64,000 nucleotides of DNA, taken from NCBI GenBank assembly GCA_016946835.1, contig JACVTC010000063.1:121001-185000 (forward strand). Reading direction: 5' to 3'. The position numbers and the translations under genes were made by a program. Source of the DNA: Neocallimastix lanati (nom. inval.) (Eukaryota; Neocallimastigomycota; Neocallimastigomycetes; Neocallimastigales; Neocallimastigaceae). This document shows positions 45,392 to 56,399 of the stretch, one piece after another. Within the stretch, counting starts at the first letter, position 1; every line of letters begins with the position of its first letter. The notes beneath the pieces were generated by a model. That model saw only the letters and a list, made by a program, of their open reading frames with translations. It was not told the DNA's origin and made no database searches.

Positions 45392-46519
45392 TATAAAATA
45401 ATAAATATTATTATCATAATCCTTTTATGAATCTAATGAAATATCCAAGGATTTTTTGTTCAATTATCATTGCAACCTTTCTTTAGAATATAAATAATAG
45501 ATAGAGAGTTCCATTCATTAAGAAAAAAAAAAAAACCTACCTTCCGAAATTTTAATTAATAATAAATTCAGGGCATTTCACCAGCCGAAGGGAAATTTTT
45601 TCTTCTAGATCGATCATGAGCTACAGAAGAAAGCTTTTATAAAAAAAAAAAATTCAATAGGAATAACCCATTAGGTCCAAGGAGAGCTTTATTACGCTTC
45701 ATAGAAAGTACAGTGTTTTAGTCATTTAAACTTATAAAAATAAATTTATATTAGTTACTAATAATTGTAATAAACTACTCTTATTACATTTCTATTGAAA
45801 ACACCTTTATTTTTTTTAACACATCATTATTAATATTTATTAAACTATTTTATTTTATTTTATTTAATTTTTATTTATTTATTTTTTTTTAATACATTGT
45901 TATTAAATTATTTTATTTATGATTTTATTTTGTTTTATTTTTATTAAATATTATATATAATTGTATAAAGCTATCGTTTAATCAGTTTTTTTTTTATATT
46001 AGTTACTAATAATTGTAATAAACTACTCTTATTACATTTCTATTAAAAGTTACTTTTTTTAATACTTCGTTATTAATATTTATTAAATTATTTTTTTTTT
46101 GAATACTCCATTTTATTTTATTTTATTTAATTTTTTATTTATTTATTTTTATTTTTATTTTAATACATTGTTATTAAATTATTTTATTTATGATTTTATT
46201 TTGTTTTATTTTTATTAAATATTATATATAATTGTATAAAGCTATCGTTTAATCAGTTTTTTTTTTATAAGTTTTGTTAAAATGAATAATAAACAATTAT
46301 TCTATTTTTTTTGTTATACTCATTTTTTTTTCTTTAGACAGGAAAGAGAATTGGCTTACTTTTTGGAATATAAACAATAGATACAGAGTTCCATTCATTA
46401 AGAAAAAAAAAAAAAAAAAACCTACCTTCACAAATTTTAATTAAAAAAATAATTTCAAGGCATTTCACAAGCCGAAGGGAAATTTTTTCTTCTAGATCAT
46501 GAGCTACAGAAGAAAAGCT

Positions 46520-46553
<34 letters not shown>

Positions 46554-46842
46554 CAATAGGAATAACCCATTAGGTCCAAGGAGAGCTTTATTACGCTTCA
46601 TAGAAAGTACAGTGTTTTAGTCATTTAAATTTATAAAAATAAATTTATATTAGTTACTAATAATTGTAATAAACTACTCTTATTACATTTTTATTGAAAG
46701 CTCCCTTTTTTTTTTTAATACATCGTTATTAAAATTTATTAAATTATTTTATTTTATTTTATTTTATTTTATTTAATTTTTATTTATTTTATTTTTTTTA
46801 ATACATTGTTATTAAATTATTTTATTTATAATTTATTTATAC

Positions 46843-47264
46843 GATACAGGTCACTGTATAGGGCGGGGTTCGAATCCTCGGCATGGCACCAAATAATCGG
46901 ATGAGGTTTCTATCCTGGATATCATGAGACCACACGTGATGTCCATAAGGCTTTCCCTCAGATGATTATTTCACCCAACCCTGATACTACGCTTTGAATT
47001 GAAGCATAGACCTTGATGATTGTAAAATTTCCAATCGCCAATGATTACACCCACTAGGGAGGAGTTAATGGTTCCGTTCTTATGCTCGTGGTCATTAGAG
47101 ATATATGTAGGAACGTTAGGAATGCATCTCCGGGCAGTATGTAACGACGATTGAGAGCGGCGAAGCTGATACAGTATGCCAATAACTCATCACCTTACAG
47201 TTAATTAATAACTGTATGGCCATATGGGAGATGGGTACCCATATGTGCAAGTCTATGTTTTATA
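46843..47264 (+). mobile_element. tRNA-related SINE inserted in the tandem array
   Basis: About 420 bp of balanced composition interrupting the second array unit and making it about 1.07 kb long. Near its 5' end is a consensus pol III B box, GGTTCGAATCC (46867-46877), inside a T-arm-like stem, followed by GGCATGGCACCA, which looks like a tRNA acceptor end with CCA. A 5' A box is not recognisable, so the tRNA part is probably truncated. The body has a GGATATCATG...CGTGATGTCC stem. The 3' end has CAGTTAATTAATAACTG and CATATGGG...CCCATATG inverted repeats. A 3' fragment of the same family lies at 39591-39717 in opposite orientation. SINEs move with the enzymes of LINEs; no LINE is seen here. Confidence 0.75.
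46867..46877 (+). promoter_or_regulatory. RNA polymerase III B box
   Basis: GGTTCGAATCC is an exact match to the B-box consensus of tRNA genes, in a T-stem context, at the start of the SINE. Confidence 0.75.
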
Positions 47265-47463
47265 ATTTATTTATAATTTATTTTGGTTTATTTTTATTGA
47301 AAATTATATAATTTTGTAAAGCTATCGTTAATTAGTTTTTTTTTGTATAATATATGTTAAAATAAATAATAAATAATTGTTCTATTTTTTTTTTTTTTAT
47401 TCTTTAGACAGGAAAGAGAATTGGCTTTCTTTGAAAGAGAAACAATAGATGCAGAGTTCCATT

Positions 47464-47500
<37 letters not shown>

Positions 47501-49511
47501 CCTTCCCAAATTTTAATTAAAAGATAATTTCAAGGTATTTCACCAGCCGAAGGGAAATTCTTTCTTCTAGATCGATCATGAGCTACAGAAGAAAGCTTTT
47601 ATAAAAAAAAAAAAAATTCAATAGGAATAACCCATTAGGTCCAAGGAGAGCTTTATTACGCTTCATAGAAAGTACAGTGTTTTAGTCATTTAAACTTATA
47701 AAAATAAATTTATATTAGTTACTAATAATTGTAATAAACTACTCTTATTACATTTCTATTAAAAGTTACTTTTTTTTAATACTTCGTTATTAATATTTAT
47801 TAAATTATTTTTTTTTGAATACTCCATTTTATTTTATTTTATTTAATTTTTTATTTATTTATTTTTATTTTTATTTTAATACATTGTTATTAAATTATTT
47901 TATTTATGATTTTATTTTGTTTTATTTTTATTAAATATTATATATAATTGTATAAAGCTATCGTTTAATTAGTTTTTTTTTTATAATTTTTGTTAAAATG
48001 AATAATAAACAATTATTCTATTTTTTTTGTTATACTCATTTTTTTTTTCTTTAGACAGGAAAGAGAATTGGCTTACTTTTTGGAATATAAACAATAGATA
48101 CAGAGTTCCATTCATTAAGAAAAAAAAAAAAAAAACCTACCTTCCCAAATTTTAATTAAAAAAATAATTTCAAGGCATTTCACCAGCCGAAGGGAAATTT
48201 TTTCTTCTAGATCGATCATGAGCTACAGAAGAAAAGCTTTATAAAAAAAAAAAAAAAATTCAATAGGAATAACCCATTAGGTCCAAGGAGAGCTTTATTA
48301 CGCTTCATAGAAAGTACTGTGTTTTAGTCATTTAATCTTATAATAATAAATTTATATTAGTTACTAAAAATTGTAATAAACTATTCTTATTACATTTTTA
48401 TTGAAAGCTACCTTTTTTTTAATACATCGTTTTTAATATTTATTAAATTATTTTATTTTATTTTATTTTATTTAATTTTTATTTATTTTATTTTTTTTAA
48501 TACATTGTTATTAAATTATTTTATTTATAATTTATTTTGTTTTATTATTATTAAATATTATATCATTTTATAAAGCTATCGTTAAATTAGTTTTTTTTTT
48601 TTTATAATATATGTTAAAATAAATAATAAATAATTGTTCTATTTTTTTTTTTTTTTATTTTTTAGACAGAAAAGAGAATTGCCTTTTTTTAGGAATAGAA
48701 ACAATAGATACAGAGTTCCATTCATTAAGAAAAAAAAAAAAAAAAAAACCTACTTTGCCAAATTTTAATTAAAAAATAATTTTTCAAGGCATTTAACCAG
48801 CCGAAGGAAAATTCTTTCTTATAGATCATGAACTACAGAAGAAAAGCTTTATTAAAAAAAAAAAAAAAAAAAAAAAAATTCAATAGGAATAACCCATTAG
48901 GTCCAAGGAGAGCTTTATTACGCTTCATAGAAAGTAGAAAGTACTGTGTTTTAGTTTCATTTAAACTAATATAAAAATAAATTTATATTAGTTACTAATC
49001 ATTATAATAAACTACTCTTATTACATTTCTATTAAAAGTTACTTTTTTTTAATACTTCGTTATTAATATTTATTAAATTATTTTTTTTTGAATACTCCAT
49101 TTTATTTTATTTTATTTAATTTTTTATTTATTTATTTTTATTTTTATTTTAATACATTGTTATTAAATTATATTATTTATGATTTTATTTTGTTTTATTT
49201 TTATTAAATATTATATATAATTGTATAAAGCTATCGTTTAATTAGTTTTTTTTTTATAATTTTTGTTAAAATGAATAATAAACAATTATTCTATTTTTTT
49301 TGTTATACTCTTTTTTTTTTCTTTAGACAGGAAAGAGAATTGGCTTACTTTTTGGAATATAAACAATAGATACAGAGTTCCATTCATTAAGAAAAAAAAA
49401 AAAAAAAAACCTACCTTCACAAATTTTAATTAAAAAAATAATTTCAAGGCATTTCACCAGCCGAAGGGAAATTTTTTCTTCTAGATCGATCATGAGCTAC
49501 AGAAGAAAAGC

Positions 49512-49543
<32 letters not shown>

Positions 49544-50012
49544 TTCAATAGGAATAACCCATTAGGTCCAAGGAGAGCTTTGTTATGTTTCATAGAAAGT
49601 ACAGTGTTTTAGTCATTTAAACATATAATAATAAATTTTATATTAGTTACTAATAATTGTAATAAACTACTCTTATTACATTTCTATTGAAAACACCTTT
49701 ATTTTTTTTAACACATCGTAATTAATATTTATTAAACTATTTTATTTTATTTTATTTAATTTTTATTTATTTATTTTTTTTTAATACATTGTTATTAAAT
49801 TATTTTATTTATGATTTTATTTATTTAATTTTTATTAAAAATTATATCATTTTATAAAGCTATCGTTTAATTAGTTTTTTTTATATAAAATATATTAAAT
49901 AAATAATAAACTATTATTCATTTTTTTAGTAAAACTTTTTCTTTTTAGACGGAATAGAGAATTGCTTTTTTTTTGGAATAGAAACAAAAGATACAGAGTT
50001 CCATTCATTAAG

Positions 50013-50047
<35 letters not shown>

Positions 50048-50145
50048 ACTTTGCCAAATTTTAATTAAAAAATAATTTTTCAAGGCATTTAACCAGCCGA
50101 AGGAAAATTCTTTCTTATAGATCATGAACTACAGAAGAAAAGCTT

Positions 50146-50187
<42 letters not shown>

Positions 50188-50724
50188 CAATAGGAATAAC
50201 CCATTAGGTCCAAGAAGAGCTTTATTACGCTTCATAGAAAGTAGAAAGTACTGTGTTTTAGTTTCATTTAAACTAATATAAAAATAAATTTATATTAGTT
50301 ACTAATCATTATAATAAACTACTCTTACTATATTTCTATTGAAAACTCCTTTTTTTTTAATACATTTTTATTAAATTATTTTATTTATAATTTATTTTGT
50401 TTTATTATTATTAAATATTATATCATTTTATAAAGCTATCGTTTAATTAGTTTTTTTTATATAATATATGTTAAAATAAATAATAAACTATTATTCAATT
50501 TTTTTTTTTTGTAATACTCTTTTTTTTTTTTTTTTTTTTAGACAGAAAAGAGAATTGCCTTTTTTTAGGAATAGAAACAAAAGATACAGAGTTCCATTCA
50601 TTAAGAAAAAAAAAAAAAAAACCTACCTTCACAAATTTTAATTAAAAAAATAATTTCAAGGCATTTCACCAGCAAAAGAAATTTTTTTTTTCTAGATCGA
50701 TCATGAGCTACAGAAGAAAAGCTT

Positions 50725-50766
<42 letters not shown>

Positions 50767-51167
50767 CAATAGGAATAACCCATTAGGTCCAAGAAGAGCT
50801 TTATTACGCTTCATAGAAAGTAGAAAGTACTGTGTTTTAGTTTCATTTAAACTAATATAAAAATAAATTTATATTAGTTACTAATCATTATAATAAACTA
50901 CTCTTACTATATTTCTATTGAAAACTCCTTTTTTTTTAATACATTTTTATTAAATTATTTTATTTATAATTTATTTTGGTTTATTTTTATTGAAAATTAT
51001 ATCATTTTATAAAGCTATCGTTTAATTAGTTTTTTTTATATAAAATATATTAAATAAATAATAAACTATTATTCATTTTTTTAGTAAAACTTTTTCTTTT
51101 TAGACGGAATAGAGAATTGCTTTTTTTTTGGAATAGAAACAAAAGATACAGAGTTCCATTCATTAAG

Positions 51168-51204
<37 letters not shown>

Positions 51205-52336
51205 ACTTTGCCAAATTTTAATTAAAAAATAATTTTTCAAGGCATTTAACCAGCCGAAGGAAAATTCTTTCTTATAGATCATGAACTACAGAAGAAAAGC
51301 TTTATTAAAAAAAAAAAAAAAAAAAAAATTCAATAGGAATAACCCATTAGGTCCAAGGAGAGCTTTGTTATGTTTCATAGAAAGTACAGTGTTTTAGTCA
51401 TTTAAACATATAATAATAAATTTTATATTAGTTATTAATAATTGTAATAAACTACTCTTATAACATTTCTATTGAAAACTTTTTTATTTTTTTTTATTTT
51501 TTAATACATCGTTATTAAAATTTATTAAATTAATTTATTTTGTTTTATTTTATTTAATTTTATTTTATTTATTTTTAATACATTTTTATTAAATTATTTT
51601 ATTTATGATTTATTTTGTTTTATTTTTATTAAAAATTATATATAATTGTGTAAAGCTATCGTTTAATTAGTTTTTTTTTTATAATTTTTGTTAAAATGAA
51701 TAATAAACAATTATTCTATTTTTTTTGTTATACTCATTTTTTTTTCTTTAGACAGGAAAGAGAATTGGCTTACTTTTTGGAATATAAACAATAGATACAG
51801 AGTTCCATTCATTAAGAAAAAAAAAAAAAAAAAACCTACCTTCACAAATTTTAATTAAAAAAATAATTTCAAGCCATTTCACCAGCCGAAGGGAAATTTT
51901 TCTTCTAGATCATGAGCTACAGAAGAAAAGCTTTATAAAAAAAAAAAAAAAAATTCAATAGGAATAACCCATTAGATCCAAGAGAGTTTTTTTTCACTTC
52001 ATGGAAAGTACTGTGTTTTAGTAAAACAAACTTATAATAAATTTATTTTAATTATTAATAATTGTTATAAACTACTCTTATTACATTTCTATTGAAAACT
52101 CCTTTTTTTTTTAATACATTTTTATTAAATTATTTTATTTATTATTTATTTTGTTTTATTATTATTAAATATTGTATCATTTTGTAAAGCTATAGTTTAA
52201 TTAGTATTTTTTTGTATAATATATGTTAAAATAAATAATAAACAATTGTTCAATTTTTTTTAGTAATATTTTTTTTAGACAGAAAAGAGAATTGCTTCTT
52301 TTTTGGAATAGAAATAATAGATGCAGAGTTCCATTC

Positions 52337-52378
<42 letters not shown>

Positions 52379-53560
52379 CATTCCCAAATTTTAATTAAAA
52401 AATAATTTCAAGGCATTTCACCAGACGAAGGGAAATTTTTTCTTCTAGATCGATCATGAGCTACAGAAGAAAAGCTTTATAAAAAAAAAAAAAAAAAAAT
52501 TCAATAGGAATAACCCATTAGGTCCAGGAGGAGAGCTTTGTTATGTTTCATAGAAAGTACAGTGTTTTAGTCATTTAAACATATAATAATAAATTTTATA
52601 TTAGTTATTAATAATTGTAATAAACTACTCTTATAACATTTCTATTGAAAACTTTTTTATTTTTTTTTTATTTTTTAATACATCGTTATTAAAATTTATT
52701 AAATTAATTTATTTTGTTTTATTTTATTTAATTTTATTTTATTTATTTTTAATACATTTTTATTAAATTATTTTTTTATGATTTATTTTGTTTTATTTTT
52801 ATTAAAAATTATATATAATTGTGTAAAGCTATCGTTTAATTAGTTTTTTTTTTTTATAATATATGTTAAAATAAATAATAAACTATTATTCAATTTTTTT
52901 TTTGAAATACTCTTTTTTTTTTTTTTTTTTTTTTTTTAGACAGAAAAGAGAATTGCCTTTTTTTTGGAATAGAAACAATAGATACAGAGTTCCATTCATT
53001 AAGGGAAAAAAAAACCTACTTTTCCAAATTTTAATTAAAAAATAATTTCAAGGCATTTCACCAGCCGAAGGGAAATTCTTTCTTCTAAGATCATGAGCTA
53101 CAGAAGAAAAGCTTTATAAAAAAAAAAATTCAATAGGAATAACCCATTAGGTCCAGGAAAGCTTTGTTACGCTTCTTAGAAAGTACTTTATTTTTGTCAT
53201 TTAAACTTATAAAAATAAATTTATATTAGTTACTAATAATTGTAATAAACTACTCTTATTACACTTCTATTGAAAGCTCCGTTTTTTTTTAACACATCGT
53301 TATTAATATTTATTAAATTATTTTATTTTATTTTATTTTATTTAATTTTTATTTATTTATTTTTTTTTTTTTTTTAATACATTGTTATTAAAATTATTTT
53401 ATTGATGATTTTATTTTGTTTTATTTTTATTAAATATTGTATATCATTGTGTAAAGCTATCGTTTAATTAGTTTTTTTTTTTATATATATATATAATATA
53501 TATTAAAATAAATAATAAACAATTATTCAATTTTTTTTTATAATATTTTTTTTTTTAAAA

Positions 53561-53936
53561 TATTTCGTATTTCTTAACAAAAAAAATTAAGTAATTAAAA
53601 TTAATTAATGAATTAAAAATATAAAATACATTTATATATGATTTCTATGTAAAATATTTCATTTTTTTTTTTTTTAGATTGTATAAATCTAAAGAAATTA
53701 GTTATTCAAAAATTTGAATTTAAAAAAGAGTATTTTACTTTCCCGTTCATTCGTTCTTGTAAAATAATTTATTATAATTGAAATGAATTTTTCAGGTATT
53801 ATCTACTAATTAATAATAATAAAAAAAAATTATTCCTTAGTATATAGGTTATGTGGTCTATAGGATTAAAATATTTTTTTCTTACAGTTATTTACAACTA
53901 AATTTTTTTCTTATTTTTTTTTTTAAAAAAATTTCA
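53561..53936. other. Spacer 3' of the sulfhydrylase gene
   Basis: A/T-rich, with T runs. The plus-strand frame at 53853-54230 is mostly a shadow of the minus-strand gene and is rejected. Confidence 0.6.
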
Positions 53937-55226
53937 TTAAAAAGCTTTTTTAATGGCTTGATCAAAATCAGCAATAATATCTTCAGGATCTTCAATACCA
54001 ACCGAGACACGAATCATATCATCTGGAATTCCAGCTTCAATTCTTTGTTCATGACTCATTTGAGAATGAGTACTCGTAGCTGGATGAAGAATACTTGTTC
54101 TAGCATCACCAACATGAACCACAAGGGCAGCAACCTTAAGGGCAGCTGCAAACTTTTTAATAGCTTCATTTCCACCCTTCAAGCCAAAGGTAAGCACACC
54201 ACTGGCTCCTTGATAATCAAAATATTTTGATATTCTTGGGTAATTCACATTATCCTCAAGTCCTGGATAATTAACCCAGTTAACCTTGTCATTGCTCTTA
54301 AGGAACTTTGCAAGTTTAAGAGCATTATCACTGTGTCTTGGCATTCTGAGATGTAAAGTTTCAAGACCAAGATTAATAAGGAAAGCATGAATAGGTGAAA
54401 TGGTTGGACCGAAATCTCTGATGTATTGAGCTCTTGCCTTAGTAATATAGGCCTTTTTACCGAATTTTCCAGTGTAAGAAGTATTAGCGTATTGCTCATC
54501 CGGTTCCGTAAAATCTGGGAACTTTCCATTAGCCCAGTTATATGATCCACCATCAACAATGACACCACCAAGAGCCACGGCATGACCATCCATATATTTC
54601 GTAGCAGAATTAATAACGACATCGGCACCATGCTTTAAAGGTTTACAGATAAATGGGGTAGCGAGTGTATTATCCACAAGGAAAGGTACATCAAATTCTT
54701 TAGCAAGGGATGAAAATTTTTCAAAATCAAGGATGCCAAGAGCTGGATTTCCTATTGTTTCACCAATGACAATTTTAGTATTTGACTTGAAAGCTTTTCT
54801 TAACTCTTCAATTGGATCCTCTGGATTAACGAAGGTAGTTTCCACCCCAAGTTTCTTAAGTCTTACACTTAATAAAGTGTAAGTTCCTCCATAGACGGCA
54901 TTTGAAGAAACAATATGATCACCAGCTTGAACGATATTAGAAATAGCCAAGAATATAGCAGATTGACCAGAAGCGGTAGAGAGAGCACCTACACCACCTT
55001 CAAGAGCAGCCACTTTGGCTTCAAGAGCATTTGCAGTTGGATTACCCGTTCTTCCATACTTGTTACCAGACTCTTGAAGTGAGAAAAGACGAGCGACTTG
55101 ATCTATATCTTCATATTTATAGGTGGTGGATTGAATGATAGGAAGTACTCTTGCTTCACCAATTCCTGGTCTGTAACCTTCTTGAATACATTTTGTTCCT
55201 ATTTTCCAGTTGTTACTTTCAGTCAT
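53937..55226 (-). CDS. O-acetylhomoserine sulfhydrylase (PLP-dependent Cys/Met metabolism enzyme)
   Basis: The enzyme makes homocysteine from O-acetylhomoserine and sulfide, feeding methionine and cysteine synthesis in the cytosol. The 429-residue length is typical of this subfamily. Visible motifs: TKCIQEGYRPG near the start, KYGRTGNPTANALEAKVAAL (about 56-75, phosphate-binding Tyr/Arg), STASGQSAIF (83-92), VDNTLATPF (184-192, Asp contacting the PLP nitrogen), NSATKYMDGHAVALGG (206-221, Schiff-base Lys at 210) and a C-terminal LVVHVGDARTSILHPATSTH. QSTTYKY at 32-38 also fits. The start at 55226 is preceded directly by an A-tract, and the end is TAATGA. Base composition is much richer in GC than the flanks. 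Close resemblance to bacterial enzymes suggests possible transfer from bacteria. MET17-like in function. Confidence 0.93.
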   Translation of the reverse strand: MTESNNWKIGTKCIQEGYRPGIGEARVLPIIQSTTYKYEDIDQVARLFSLQESGNKYGRTGNPTANALEAKVAALEGGVGALSTASGQSAIFLAISNIVQAGDHIVSSNAVYGGTYTLLSVRLKKLGVETTFVNPEDPIEELRKAFKSNTKIVIGETIGNPALGILDFEKFSSLAKEFDVPFLVDNTLATPFICKPLKHGADVVINSATKYMDGHAVALGGVIVDGGSYNWANGKFPDFTEPDEQYANTSYTGKFGKKAYITKARAQYIRDFGPTISPIHAFLINLGLETLHLRMPRHSDNALKLAKFLKSNDKVNWVNYPGLEDNVNYPRISKYFDYQGASGVLTFGLKGGNEAIKKFAAALKVAALVVHVGDARTSILHPATSTHSQMSHEQRIEAGIPDDMIRVSVGIEDPEDIIADFDQAIKKAF

Positions 55227-56399
55227 TTTTTTTTTTTTATCTTAAATTTAAATAAATTACACAATTAAAATGGTTTATATTATATAATAATAATTTTTTA
55301 TTCTTTAAAAAAATTTTTTTTTATATTGAAATAAAATTTCTTTTTTTAATTCTCTTTAAGTATTTAATATATTTAAGTATTAAAAATATATTATAGAATA
55401 ACTGTAAATTTTTAAAATTTAAATAGTATAATAGTATAATAATAATATAAATAGTTAAAATTAAAATTAGTTATATAATTTTACTTTTCAAAATTTTAAA
55501 ATATATTTATATATTTAAGTATATGTATATATTTATATAAATATTTACTATTCAATAAAGATTAATTATTAATATTAATTATTTTTAAATTATGGTTTTA
55601 AATAATTTATTTTATATTATTTTTATTTTTAAATTATTTTTAAATTATTATATATTGTAAAAAAAAAAAGAATGAAAAGAAAAGTGAGAAAAATCAAATG
55701 TATTTATATTAATTTCTATCTATTATATTTTTAAATTTTTTTTTTTTTTATTTTTAAATTTTTTTTATTTTATTTTTATTTTTTTATTTTAACATATCAA
55801 AATTTAATTTAAAAATATATATAATTTTTTTTCATATATTTTTCCTTTGTGTAAAAAAAAATAATAATAATAATAATTTATCTTGTACGACCTTTCCTTT
55901 AATCATAATTAAAAATAATTAAATAAATAATTAAGAAGAGTATTATTTATTAATAAATAAATAAATAATAAAAAAAAAAATTAATGGATTAAACTATTCT
56001 TTAAATTTATTTTTAAAAAAAAAAAACATCAATATTAGTTAATTAACCATCAATTAAAATCAATCATGAAATTATTCCATTACTTGTCAATTAGTTAACA
56101 AATTTTATTTTTTATTTTTTATTTTTTTAAATTTTTATTTTTATTATTTTTTATTTTTTATTTATTTATTTTTTTATTCCGGTTTAAAAAAAAAAAAAAT
56201 TAAATGGTTTGTGTAACCATTTTATAAAAGTTTAAAATTAATATTTTTTTTTTATCTTTTTTAGACTTTTTTATTATTTTTTGGAGTGTGAATTTTCGTT
56301 TGTGCGATGTTAACAAATGTTAATCATAGCAATTATCTCTAATTTTATTGATTGAAAATTAACACATTTTGTATATTTTGAATTTTTTTAATCTTTAAT
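55227..56399. other. Upstream region of the sulfhydrylase gene
   Basis: Low-complexity A/T with long T runs. One less biased patch at about 56284-56335 contains CGTTTGTGCGATGTTAACAA and TGTTAATCATAGC, which could hold a regulatory site. No gene. Confidence 0.5.

Larger units (their letters stand above)
45470..53560. repeat. Tandem array of twelve units of about 530-660 bp with internal A-tracts
   Basis: The phrases AGAGTTCCATTCATT (about 45508, 46386, 47452, 48103, 48713, 49375, 49995, 50590, 51150, 51800, 52327, 52989) and CAATAGGAATAACCCATTAG mark each unit. Unit order: T-rich tract with TTTAGACAGGAAAGAGAATT, A-tract 1 (about 8-35 A), AAATTTTAATTAAAAAATAA, GGCATTTCACCAGCCGAAGG, GATCATGAGCTACAGAAGAA, A-tract 2 (about 10-35 A), the CAATAGG phrase, then a long A/T spacer with TAAAGCTATCGTTTAAT. 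Three units share the variant GAAAGTAGAAAGTACTG, showing subfamilies. On the minus strand each unit can encode MKRNKALLGPNGLFLLN followed by poly-Phe, and a segment such as LVKCLEIIFLIKIW...LMNGTLYLLF; the open 76-codon frame at 49895-50125 is one of these. I treat these as repeat sequence, possibly descended from a gene. Confidence 0.92.

Noticed and set aside
46843-46892. Functional tRNA gene
   Set aside because: The T-arm, B box and CCA-like end are present, but no A box, anticodon arm or full cloverleaf can be drawn upstream.
49895-50125. 76-codon minus-strand frame with a poly-Phe run
   Set aside because: Its body is an array unit translated through an A-tract; I describe it under the array rather than as a gene.
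32590-53560. Mitochondrial or organellar DNA because of the AT content
   Set aside because: No organellar genes are present; gut fungi have hydrogenosomes without a genome, and the metabolic genes and chromoviruses are nuclear in type.
53853-54631. Frames of 125 and 128 codons overlapping the sulfhydrylase
   Set aside because: Opposite-strand and out-of-frame shadows of a strongly supported gene.
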